Shown: piece by piece, positions 36,581 through 43,257 of the stretch
Numbering within the stretch: the first letter of the stretch is position 1
How the letters are laid out: each line of letters opens with the position of its first letter
NCBI GenBank assembly: GCA_902362965.1
Contig: CABIYQ010000004.1
Coordinates: forward strand, 39,866 to 83,122
Direction: 5' to 3'
DNA from: Oscillospiraceae bacterium
GTDB lineage: Bacteria > Bacillota > Clostridia > Oscillospirales > Ruminococcaceae
DNA: 43,257 bases
Position numbers and translations under genes: made by a program
The notes under the pieces: model-generated
Told to the model about the DNA's origin: nothing
Databases searched by the model: none
Seen by the model: the letters and a program-made list of their open reading frames with translations, nothing else

Positions 36581-37488
36581 TGAATTTAAAGCTTACATTA
36601 CGTACTACGACAAATACAGATTATGAATTCGGAAGATGCGTTTCTTTTTTCTTCACCAAAGACGCATACACTCCGTATACTTTGTTTGAAGGAGTTTTTC
36701 TTACTGAAAAAACCGACATTGCAAATATTAAGGAAGTAATTTTTTCAGTTGACCAAACTGATATTCACTATGGACTTCTTGACAGTGTTGATTTCTGTAC
36801 ATTACAGGGTTATAAAATTATTAAAGTAAAATCCAAAGGATTTACGTCCCTGCTTTGTCAGAATCAGCCCAAACCCGGATTAAAGCCGGATTCCGATCTC
36901 GCTACATTAATGTCGGAATTTGACATACCAAATGTTACGTATGAGTCAACGTCGCTTTTAAATTACATTTACATAAAGGAAGGATCTACCTTATGGGACG
37001 CCGCTGCAAATTTCAATTTTCGTCTTAACGGAGGGTATCCTTATATTGAGGGGACAAATAACGTAAGAGTTACTCTTAAAACGCCTTCTGAAAAAACCGT
37101 TTCTGAAAACGATATTATAAAGACCGGAATAATTTACGATTATTCCAAAATTATCAGCCATCTTCACATGAAAGACGTTGACGGTACTTACGACGCTTTC
37201 AGCAGAAGCAATCTGTTTGCCATTAACCGCAGACTGATCAGGCATAAGCAGATCCCCCTTGATATGCAGTATCTCAGCGCTCCCGATTCCGGACTTCTCT
37301 TTAAACTTAATTTCAGTCAGAGGGGGTGCAGATGTCATTATGTTCAGTACATAGGATATTCCGGAGAAGATCTAAACGATATGGTGTCTTTTGGCGATGT
37401 CAGTCTTCAGAGAATTAAAAAAATTGAGCTTTCCGGGGGAAAGGGAACAGTCAAAACCTTACTCGGAGTTTATTCCGACGCTTTTTAA
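36580..37488 (+). CDS. Baseplate hub-like protein (XkdQ/GpD type)
   Basis: 302 residues. The middle fits the XkdQ/GpD hub fold: SKGFTSLLCQNQPKPGLKPD, then DSDLATLMSEFDIPNVTYES, LLNYIYIKEGSTLWDAAANF and GGYPYIEGTNNVRVTL, the pattern 'ligand domain - short linker - knob repeat'. In phages the hub sits at the tail tip above the tape measure. Here it is last in the cassette and no tube, sheath, tape measure or LysM gene precedes it, which is odd. A repeat array begins right after the stop. Confidence 0.65.
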   Translation: MNLKLTLRTTTNTDYEFGRCVSFFFTKDAYTPYTLFEGVFLTEKTDIANIKEVIFSVDQTDIHYGLLDSVDFCTLQGYKIIKVKSKGFTSLLCQNQPKPGLKPDSDLATLMSEFDIPNVTYESTSLLNYIYIKEGSTLWDAAANFNFRLNGGYPYIEGTNNVRVTLKTPSEKTVSENDIIKTGIIYDYSKIISHLHMKDVDGTYDAFSRSNLFAINRRLIRHKQIPLDMQYLSAPDSGLLFKLNFSQRGCRCHYVQYIGYSGEDLNDMVSFGDVSLQRIKKIELSGGKGTVKTLLGVYSDAF

Positions 37489-37491
37489 CTT

Positions 37492-38014
37492 ACTTTTTTG
37501 AAAAAAAAGTAAGCAAAAAACTTTTATATCGGGTTTAGTTAACTGGTAAATTTTTTATAAGGCTCGACAGGTAAGTAAACAGAGGATTATAGAAAAAATT
37601 TTGAAAAAAAATAAGCAAAAAACTTTTATGCCGAATTTTATTGACTTGATTTTCTTTTTAAAAACTCGCAAAGTTAATTTTGCAGAAAATAAAAGAAAAA
37701 GATTTTGAAAAAAAGTAAGCAAAAAACTTTTATGCCGAATTTTATTGACTTGATTTTCTTTTTAAAGACTCGCAAAGTCAATTTTACAGGGAATAAAAGA
37801 AAAAGATTTTGAAAAAAGTAAGCAAAAAACTTTTATATCGGTTTTAGTTAACTGGTAAATTTTTTATAAGGCTCGACAGGTAAGTAAACAGAGGATTATA
37901 GAAAAAATTTTGAAAAAAATAATCAAAAAACTTTTATGCCGAATTTTATTGACTTGATTTTCTTTTTAAAGACTCGCAAAGTTAATTTTGCAGGGAATAA
38001 AAGAATATTTTACA
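37492..38014 (+). repeat. Modular tandem repeat array, order A-B-B-A-B
   Basis: Five units of 101-104 bp at 37500-37602 (A), 37603-37706 (B), 37707-37810 (B), 37811-37911 (A) and 37912-38014 (B). All start with GAAAAAAAGTAAGCAAAAAA-like then CTTTTAT. A continues ATCG..TTTAGTTAACTGG, AAGGCTCGACAGGTAAGTAA; B continues GCCGAATTTTATTGACTTG, TTCTTTTTAAAGACTCGCAA. This array fills the gap before the ABC operon, apart from its terminator; no gene is seen. Confidence 0.95.
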
Positions 38015-38022
38015 AAACATAT

Positions 38023-38061
38023 ACCGCCCCAGCTTGTGCATATAACACAAACCGAGGCGGT
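38023..38061 (-). terminator. Terminator of the ABC transporter operon
   Basis: ACCGCC (38023-38028) pairs with GGCGGT (38056-38061) and, further in, TTGTG (38034-38038) with CACAA (38046-38050). The downstream minus-strand sequence ATATGTTTTG is only partly T-rich, so termination strength is uncertain. Confidence 0.65.
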
Positions 38062-38067
38062 TAAACT

Positions 38068-38823
38068 TTATTTTTTATTATCATTGAGAGGAACTCTTCT
38101 GACGAACAGGAACGCTATTGCAGTCAGAAGTACTGCAATGCAAGGCAGTACAGCTGTAAGATGATAAACACTTTCCTCAAGCCACTGTATAAATTTCAAG
38201 AAAGCTTCGATTATTTTATTGTCGGCAAATTTAAAGTCAATAAAAAGTATAATAACCGATCCTATCTGAAAAATCAGCCACAGACTTAGTGGAATTATAA
38301 TTTTTAAAATTCTGTTGAGACGGTATAAAAGCGCTCCTATTAAGACACCCAGAGATGAAACAGTGATATACATAGTAAAATCCATTAAAAATATTGTAGG
38401 GTATTCTGAAATTTTTGGGCTAATACTAGTTCCGGATTGATAAAGATACATTTGTTCATACATTGAATCATAAAACATTTTAGTGTGTTTTTCATAAGTA
38501 TTACCAATAATATTAATTATTGAATCTCCTGCGGCTGCTAAGACTGAAATAGTTATAAAACCAAGAATCAATGCCATAAAAAATGTTTTTCTTGATATGC
38601 CGTTTTGCATGGAAAGAGCCAAACTTTCTCTGTAAAATACTATTCCCGAGATCATCATAAATATAACTGTGCCCATTTCCATACCGCCGAAGCTGCCGTT
38701 CGTATCAATACATAAAGTTAAAAGCAGTCCCAGATGAACTATTACAAAAATTATCCCAAAGTAAATCAGGTAAGATTTTCCCTGTTGCCAAATTAAATAT
38801 TTGTAAATTGATTTAAGCTTCAT
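38068..38823 (-). CDS. ABC transporter membrane protein
   Basis: 251 residues from the ATG at 38823, which has GGAGGAAAT upstream (the open frame extends 23 codons into the ATPase gene). About six hydrophobic segments are visible: SYLIYFGIIFVIVHLGLLLT, GTVIFMMISGIVFYRES, FFMALILGFITISVLAAAG, YITVSSLGVLIGALLY, IIIPLSLWLIFQIGSVIILF and LTAVLPCIAVLLTAIAFLF. It is probably the permease partner of the adjacent ATPase. The substrate is unknown; such YtrA-type operons are often induced by cell-wall-active compounds. Confidence 0.85.
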   Translation of the reverse strand: MKLKSIYKYLIWQQGKSYLIYFGIIFVIVHLGLLLTLCIDTNGSFGGMEMGTVIFMMISGIVFYRESLALSMQNGISRKTFFMALILGFITISVLAAAGDSIINIIGNTYEKHTKMFYDSMYEQMYLYQSGTSISPKISEYPTIFLMDFTMYITVSSLGVLIGALLYRLNRILKIIIPLSLWLIFQIGSVIILFIDFKFADNKIIEAFLKFIQWLEESVYHLTAVLPCIAVLLTAIAFLFVRRVPLNDNKK

Positions 38824-38836
38824 ATGATTTCCTCCA

Positions 38837-39685
38837 TTATGAGTTAGTAAGCTGAACAAACAGCTTTTGCAGATCCATTGCAGATATTTCAAGTCCTGCC
38901 GGAATACCCTCCGATGGTACGCTGCCGATTATATACGCCGTTTTCAGTCCGCCGATGGAATCAGTACCGATAACGTTTTTATCTTTTATAAATTCATCTA
39001 TAGCGGCGGCTGAGCCTGCAACGGTAAAGCCAGTACGCAAAAGCGAATCCCTGGTTTGATTTCTTATGATCTCTCCGTTTTTCACTATTATAACGTCCTC
39101 GATTACCGATGAAACTTCTTCGATCAGATGTGTGGAAATAACGCAGCAGAAAGGGTTTTCAGCATATTTTTCAATGAGAACCTTATAAAAAATATCACGG
39201 TGATTAGCGTCCAGTCCCAAAACGGGTTCATCAAGGAAGATATACGGCGTATTTACTGAAAGAGCAATTATAATTTTAAAAATCGAAGTGTAGCCGGTTG
39301 AAAGAGAACGAGGAGTTTTATTGACGTTCAGACTGAATTCATTTGCCAGCTTCATTGCATATTCGGTATCAAAATCGGGATAAAATTCCTTAGTCCATTT
39401 GAAAATTTTTTTAATTTTCATTTTCGGAGGATATAGATTGCTTTCATTCATAATATATAATTTTGACAAAGCCTTATCATTTTCCCTTGCATTTACTCCG
39501 TCAACAAATATTTCACCTTCTGTTGAAAAAATTCTGTTTGAAATAATTTTCAAAAGCGTAGATTTTCCTGCGCCGTTTCTGCCTAAAAGTCCGTAAATCT
39601 TATTTTCTTCAAAGGTAAGATTGACCATATTCAAAGCACGCACTTTTTTAAAATCCTTGGTAACATCTTTTATTTCAATACTCAT
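38837..39685 (-). CDS. ABC transporter ATP-binding protein
   Basis: 282 residues. Walker A GLLGRNGAGKSTLLKII (about 33-49), Walker B PYIFLDEPVLGLDANH (about 149-164) and the switch His in CVISTHLIEE (about 181-190). The usual LSGGQ signature is replaced by LSTGYTSIFK, which retains only the S-x-G core, as in other transporters of this type. About 70 C-terminal residues follow the ATPase core. Only 13 bases separate its stop from the permease ATG; its own start overlaps the GntR stop by 4 bases. Confidence 0.93.
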   Translation of the reverse strand: MSIEIKDVTKDFKKVRALNMVNLTFEENKIYGLLGRNGAGKSTLLKIISNRIFSTEGEIFVDGVNARENDKALSKLYIMNESNLYPPKMKIKKIFKWTKEFYPDFDTEYAMKLANEFSLNVNKTPRSLSTGYTSIFKIIIALSVNTPYIFLDEPVLGLDANHRDIFYKVLIEKYAENPFCCVISTHLIEEVSSVIEDVIIVKNGEIIRNQTRDSLLRTGFTVAGSAAAIDEFIKDKNVIGTDSIGGLKTAYIIGSVPSEGIPAGLEISAMDLQKLFVQLTNS

Positions 39686-40050
39686 AATGCATCTCCTTTA
39701 TCCAACATCATAATAATTTCTTCCTTTGTTACTCCAAGCCGTTTGGCTTCAGCAAGAAGCTCCTTTACATAATTTTCGAAAAATAAATTCCGTCGTTTTT
39801 CCGTAAGTTTTTTCTTAGCGCCCTCGGCTACAAACATACCGACACCTCTTTTTTTATAAACTATTCCGTTTTCTGTAAGTATATTTATTCCTTTCAGAGC
39901 CGTTGCAGGATTTATTTTTAATGTGACGGAAATCTCTGTTATTGAAGGAATTTGGCTGCCCTCTTCAAAAGCTCCTGTTAAAATTGCGTCCTCCAATCCG
40001 TCGGCAACCTGGACGAATATCGGCTTTTCACTGTTGAAGTCTAGATTCAT
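39682..40050 (-). CDS. GntR-family regulator (YtrA subfamily)
   Basis: 122 residues: an N-terminal winged helix (DGLEDAILTGAFEEGSQIPS, ATALKGINILTENGIVYKKR) and a short C-terminal helical tail without a ligand domain, as in YtrA. The ATG at 40050 has AAGAAGG seven bases upstream; an ATG two codons earlier is too close to it. It heads the ABC operon and probably represses it through the palindrome at 40074-40095. Confidence 0.9.
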   Translation of the reverse strand: MNLDFNSEKPIFVQVADGLEDAILTGAFEEGSQIPSITEISVTLKINPATALKGINILTENGIVYKKRGVGMFVAEGAKKKLTEKRRNLFFENYVKELLAEAKRLGVTKEEIIMMLDKGDAL

Positions 40051-40073
40051 TTGCATGCCTTCTTTCTGTTTTG

Positions 40074-40095
40074 GTTAATTAGTCGACTGATTAAC
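40074..40095. promoter_or_regulatory. Operator palindrome of the GntR-ABC operon
   Basis: A 22-bp inverted repeat centred on GTCGAC, with outer arms GTTAATTA / TGATTAAC (one mismatch). It covers the expected start point, just downstream of the -10 box, ideal for repression by the adjacent GntR protein. Confidence 0.75.
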
Positions 40096-40104
40096 TACAA
40101 GTGT

Positions 40105-40133
40105 ATAATACCATATCTTTTTCAGTTTGTCAA
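40105..40133 (-). promoter_or_regulatory. Promoter of the GntR-ABC operon
   Basis: Minus strand TTGACA (40128-40133), 17-base spacer, TATTAT (40105-40110). Confidence 0.85.
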
Positions 40134-40172
40134 TACCTTTTAAAGAAAAATTTATTTTAAGATTTTATACTA

Positions 40173-40202
40173 TTGACGAATCAGTAAAAATAATGATATA
40201 CT
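40173..40202 (+). promoter_or_regulatory. Promoter of recG
   Basis: TTGACG (40173-40178), 18-base spacer, TATACT (40197-40202), 40 bases before recG. It is strikingly similar to the promoter-like segment at 42873-42902. Confidence 0.75.
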
Positions 40203-40241
40203 ATAAAGAAAGCTAATAACGTATATTCGGGGGAGAGAAAA

Positions 40242-42278
40242 ATGAACGAGCTTTTCAAATCGGTACGATATTTAAAGGGCGTAGGGGAAAAAAAAGCTGC
40301 TTATTATGAAAAGCTGGGAATTTCTACAGTTTATGACCTCCTTTATCATCTTCCGCGCAGTTATGTTGATTTTTCTAATCCCGTATCTCCTCTTGAAGCT
40401 AATATAAACGACTATGCAGTACTTAAAGGAACTATAGTAAAAAAAATGACCGAACAGAGAATACGTAAGGGTTTGAGTATCTTTAAAGCCGTCGCTACAG
40501 ACGGCGTTCACGATTTTGTTGTTATAATTTACAACAATGTGTACGGATTCCGTGCGCTTAAAGAGGGCGAGGAATACTGCTTTTACGGTAAGATAACAGG
40601 AAATCTTTTACGCCGTGAGATCAATTCTCCCCGTATTATAAAATCGGACGCAGAGCCTTTTCAGCCTGTCTATCACCTTACAACAGGACTTACTTCCGCT
40701 GCAATTCTGCAAAATATGAGGGAAGCTGTGTCCATACTGGACAGCGAACCCTTTGACAGTATGCCGACAAATCTGCTGATGGAAAACGAATTGATGTCCC
40801 TTCCTCACGCACTGAAAAGCATTCATTTTCCTGCCGATTCCCAAGACGCCGCAAACGCAAGGAGACGTCTTGCATTTGACGAACTGCTGATACTACAGCT
40901 TGGTATGCTGACTATGAAAAATCACAGTCGTGAGAAAACAGCGTACATAATGGATAAAAATACGGACATGACTGCCTTTTTCGGCAGTCTGCCTTTTGAA
41001 ATGACCGACGCACAAAAAAAATCAATATCCGACGTTATAAACGATATGTCTACAGATTCTCCTATGAACCGTCTGCTTCAAGGGGACGTGGGCAGCGGTA
41101 AAACTGCTGTTGCCGCCGCCGCATGCTATTTTGCCTGTCAAAACGGATTTCAGTCTGCGTTGATGGCGCCTACGGAAATTCTTGCAGTACAGCATTACAA
41201 TACCCTCAAAAGCTTTCTTGAACCCATAGGCGTAAATGTAGTACTGCTGACAGGCTCAATGACCGCTAAACAAAAGCGTATTGCAAAAGAAGCACTGAAA
41301 TCAGGCGAAGCGGCGGTAGCCGCAGGTACTCATGCAATAATACAGAAAGACGTTGAATTTCAACGTCTTGGTCTGGTTATTACCGATGAACAGCACCGTT
41401 TCGGCGTTGCACAGCGTGCCGCCCTTGCCGACAAGGGAAACAGTCCCCACAGACTTGTAATGTCGGCAACGCCTATTCCACGTACCCTTGCGCTGATTAT
41501 TTACGGCGATCTGGATATTTCTATTATCAATCAGATGCCAAAGGGCAGACTGCCGGTAAAAACCTATGCAGTAACCGGTAAGCTGAGGAAAAGGGCTTAT
41601 AATTTTATAAAGTCGGAAATTGACAATGGCAGGCAGGCTTATATTGTGTGTCCCATGATCGAGGACATTGACAGCGATCTACAGGCCGTCAAAAGCTATG
41701 CGGACAAGCTGAGAATCGACGATTTTGCAGATTATGAAATCGGTCTGCTTCACGGTAAAATGAAAGCCGCTGAAAAAAATGAAATAATGAGTAAATTTAA
41801 GGACGGTAAAATTGATTTACTGGTCTGTACCACTGTTGTGGAGGTGGGTGTGGACGTTCCAAACGCTTCCATTATGCTGATAGAAAATGCCGAGCGATTT
41901 GGTCTTTCACAGCTTCATCAGCTGAGAGGTCGTGTGGGACGTGGAAGTCAGCAGAGCCATTGTATTCTCCTGACGGACAATACAGGTGAAGAATGCATCA
42001 GGCGAATGAAAATTATGAGCAAAACGTCGGACGGCTTTAAGATTTCCGAAGAAGACCTTAAAATGAGAGGTCCGGGAGACTTTTTCGGTCAGCGTCAGCA
42101 TGGACTTCCCCCGCTTAAAATCGCAGATATTGCCTCCGATATGGAAATGATGAATCTGACAAAAAGTATCGCCGAGGATATAATCAGTAAGGATCCTCAG
42201 CTTGAAAGCCGTGAATACCGTGGATTGAAACTTGAAATAATCCGGCTTTTTAATAAAAATGGCGGCTTCGCTTTTTGA
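40242..42278 (+). CDS. recG: ATP-dependent DNA helicase RecG
   Basis: Branch-migration helicase that regresses stalled replication forks. 678 residues, normal length. The N-terminal wedge/OB domain spans about 1-190 (GVGEKKAAYYEKLGI, YDLLYHLPRSYVDFS). Helicase motifs: LLQGDVGSGKTAVAAAA (motif I, about 281-297), MAPTEILAVQHY (Ia), VITDEQHRFGVAQR (II), VMSATPIPRTLAL (III), TTVVEVGVDVPNA (V) and HQLRGRVGRGSQQSHC (VI). The stop codon and the last residues GGFAF are encoded within the edge of a repeat element. Confidence 0.97.
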   Translation: MNELFKSVRYLKGVGEKKAAYYEKLGISTVYDLLYHLPRSYVDFSNPVSPLEANINDYAVLKGTIVKKMTEQRIRKGLSIFKAVATDGVHDFVVIIYNNVYGFRALKEGEEYCFYGKITGNLLRREINSPRIIKSDAEPFQPVYHLTTGLTSAAILQNMREAVSILDSEPFDSMPTNLLMENELMSLPHALKSIHFPADSQDAANARRRLAFDELLILQLGMLTMKNHSREKTAYIMDKNTDMTAFFGSLPFEMTDAQKKSISDVINDMSTDSPMNRLLQGDVGSGKTAVAAAACYFACQNGFQSALMAPTEILAVQHYNTLKSFLEPIGVNVVLLTGSMTAKQKRIAKEALKSGEAAVAAGTHAIIQKDVEFQRLGLVITDEQHRFGVAQRAALADKGNSPHRLVMSATPIPRTLALIIYGDLDISIINQMPKGRLPVKTYAVTGKLRKRAYNFIKSEIDNGRQAYIVCPMIEDIDSDLQAVKSYADKLRIDDFADYEIGLLHGKMKAAEKNEIMSKFKDGKIDLLVCTTVVEVGVDVPNASIMLIENAERFGLSQLHQLRGRVGRGSQQSHCILLTDNTGEECIRRMKIMSKTSDGFKISEEDLKMRGPGDFFGQRQHGLPPLKIADIASDMEMMNLTKSIAEDIISKDPQLESREYRGLKLEIIRLFNKNGGFAF

Positions 42279-42476
42279 AAAAAGCTTGGCAAAAACTTTC
42301 ATATCGTCTTTAGTCTGATGAAATATTTTAAATAAGGCTCGACAGGTAAGTAAATAGAGGATTGAAGAAAAAAATTTTGAAAAAAAGTAAGCAAAAAACT
42401 TTCATGCCGTCCGCTTTTGAAAAAGCGGAACCAAAACTTTTATGCCGGATTTCCTTGTAAAAACTCGCAAAGTTAC
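42263..42476 (+). repeat. A-type plus partial B-type repeat after recG
   Basis: From the end of recG: GCTTTTT/AAAAAGC hairpin, AGCTTGGCAAAAACTTTCATATCG, TCTTTAGTCTGATG, AAGGCTCGACAGGTAAGTAA (A unit), then a B-type start (AAGTAAGCAAAAAACTTTCATGCCG), a second hairpin CCGCTTTTGAAAAAGCGG and a truncated B end (AAAACTCGCAAAGTTAC). The last bases encode the end of the leftward XRE gene. Confidence 0.9.
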
Positions 42477-42838
42477 ATTTCTTGCAGTTCTGTTGCCTTG
42501 TAATGGTTGATTTCCTTTTTAATATCGGTAATAGCATTTTTAAGTTCGTTTAAAGAATTTACTATTTCTGTATTTTCCAATTTTGTTTTAGTGTGTTCTT
42601 TCATTAATTCATTATGTTCCTGTGCAAAAATATCGTGATAGTCAAAAAATTCCATGGGAGTTACGTCTAGATAATCACAAATTTCAAAAAATTCTTTCAT
42701 AGTAGGCAAGTAATTACCGTATTCAATAGAATAAATGTAATCGGGTTCGTGTCCGAGAGATAAACTCATTCTTCTAGAAGATACTTCCCGCAAATATCTT
42801 AATTCTGCAAGACGGTCGATAAAATCATTTTCGCTCAT
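42473..42838 (-). CDS. XRE-family regulator with a coiled-coil tail
   Basis: 121 residues from the ATG at 42838 (GGAG nine bases upstream). A helix-turn-helix lies at about 8-60 (LAELRYLREVSSRRMSLSLG then IYSIEYGNYLPTMKEFFEIC), then about 50 residues of heptad-rich sequence (LENTEIVNSLNELKNAITDI) that could dimerise. Its stop lies at the edge of a repeat element. It diverges from another XRE gene at 43078, with an operator-like palindrome between. Confidence 0.85.
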   Translation of the reverse strand: MSENDFIDRLAELRYLREVSSRRMSLSLGHEPDYIYSIEYGNYLPTMKEFFEICDYLDVTPMEFFDYHDIFAQEHNELMKEHTKTKLENTEIVNSLNELKNAITDIKKEINHYKATELQEM

Positions 42839-42872
42839 TTTATAAAACTCCATTCTCTAAAAAATTCAGCTA

Positions 42873-42902
42873 TTGACGGACTAAACCAAAAAATGATATA
42901 CT
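42873..42902 (+). promoter_or_regulatory. Promoter-like segment, twin of the recG promoter
   Basis: TTGACG (42873-42878), 18-base spacer, TATACT (42897-42902) with CTATAAA after it, matching the recG promoter in hexamers and spacing. It faces the plus-strand XRE gene about 175 bases away and so would give a long leader. Confidence 0.6.
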
Positions 42903-42962
42903 ATAAATAAGTGTCAATTAAAGTAAACATTATTAGGCTTTTTAATAGCTTATCTATATTAT

Positions 42963-43001
42963 AGTGCAAGATTTTGCACTTGTCAACATAATTAGTGCGA
43001 A
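42963..43001. promoter_or_regulatory. Operator-like inverted repeat between two XRE genes
   Basis: AGTGCAA-GATT-TTGCACT (42963-42980) is a perfect 7-bp inverted repeat; a further half-site AGTGCGAA lies at 42994-43001. It could bind either flanking XRE regulator. Confidence 0.6.
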
Positions 43002-43077
43002 TTTTTATACTTTTGGTGAAAACAAACAAAAATATATTGTTACATTTGTGACATTAAACGTAAAGGAGTATTAAAAA

Positions 43078-43257
43078 ATGTATGAACTTATAAAATCTCT
43101 ATGTAGTAAAAATGGAATATCAATAACATATTTATGTGAACATGTAACAGGGAGCAAGGGAAATCTGCAAACATGGAAAAAAGATAATATTAAACCTACA
43201 TCATTAAAAAAAATAGCTGATTATTTTGATGTTTCTGTTGATTATCTTCTTGGAAGA
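43078..43257 (+). CDS. XRE-family regulator, truncated by the window end
   Basis: 60 residues visible with no stop: MYELIKSLCSKNGISITYLC, then KGNLQTWKKDNIKPTSLKKI and ADYFDVSVDYLLGR, a complete Cro/CI helix-turn-helix. AAAGGAG lies upstream of the ATG. Further domains may lie beyond the window. Confidence 0.85.
   Translation, partial: MYELIKSLCSKNGISITYLCEHVTGSKGNLQTWKKDNIKPTSLKKIADYFDVSVDYLLGR

Noticed and set aside
30166..37600. Phage attachment site in the tRNA genes
   Set aside because: No duplicate of either tRNA 3' end was found on the far side of the phage-like genes, and no integrase is present.

Overview
This window spans the chromosomal replication origin of a low-GC Firmicute, most likely a Ruminococcus or close Oscillospiraceae relative. 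The gene order serS-parB-parA-noc-rsmG-mnmG-mnmE-khpB-yidC-yidD-rnpA-rpmH / dnaA-dnaN-yaaA-recF-remB-gyrB-gyrA is the classic Bacillota origin neighbourhood. A cohesin-dockerin protein, a dockerin relic and a reverse rubrerythrin point to an anaerobic, fibre-degrading gut or rumen Ruminococcus. The genus is inferred from gene content, not from a search. Layout: (1) 0.1-11.6 kb, minus strand: translation, tRNA modification, chromosome segregation (ParAB, Noc, two palindromic parS sites), membrane insertion and L34/RNase P genes, read away from the origin. (2) 11.7-14.8 kb: tandem repeats, dnaA with a DnaA box in its promoter, then oriC between dnaA and dnaN: about a dozen TTTTCAACA-like boxes, a GC patch, DnaA-trio repeats and an AT-rich unwinding stretch. 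(3) 14.8-24.8 kb, plus strand: dnaN, yaaA, recF, remB, gyrB, a small membrane protein and gyrA. The gaps around dnaN, yaaA, gyrB and the next gene are filled by copies of a long hairpin-rich repeat. (4) 24.8-30.3 kb: a Cro-like regulator divergent from a strong promoter and a probable structured RNA; a secreted GH24 lysozyme flanked by decayed coding relics; a cysteine-cluster protein; a c-di-GMP-I riboswitch with terminator ahead of a cohesin-dockerin adaptor scaffoldin; reverse rubrerythrin; tRNA-Met and tRNA-Glu. (5) 30.6-37.5 kb: a compact, apparently intact phage head and packaging cassette (terminases, portal, capsid, protease-like protein, connectors, baseplate hub-like protein) with no integrase, tape measure, tail tube or lysis genes. 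(6) 37.5-43.3 kb: a modular tandem repeat array, a GntR-controlled ABC transporter operon (minus), recG, another repeat and two divergent XRE regulators, the last cut by the window edge. The strongest undescribed signals are the dispersed repeat family (about 11 loci, with compensated hairpin changes and orientation matching the flanking genes), a hairpin just upstream of four ribosome binding sites, the structured RNA at 25.1 kb, the riboswitch-controlled scaffoldin and the minimal phage cassette. All calls were made by eye from the sequence; no database or folding program was run.
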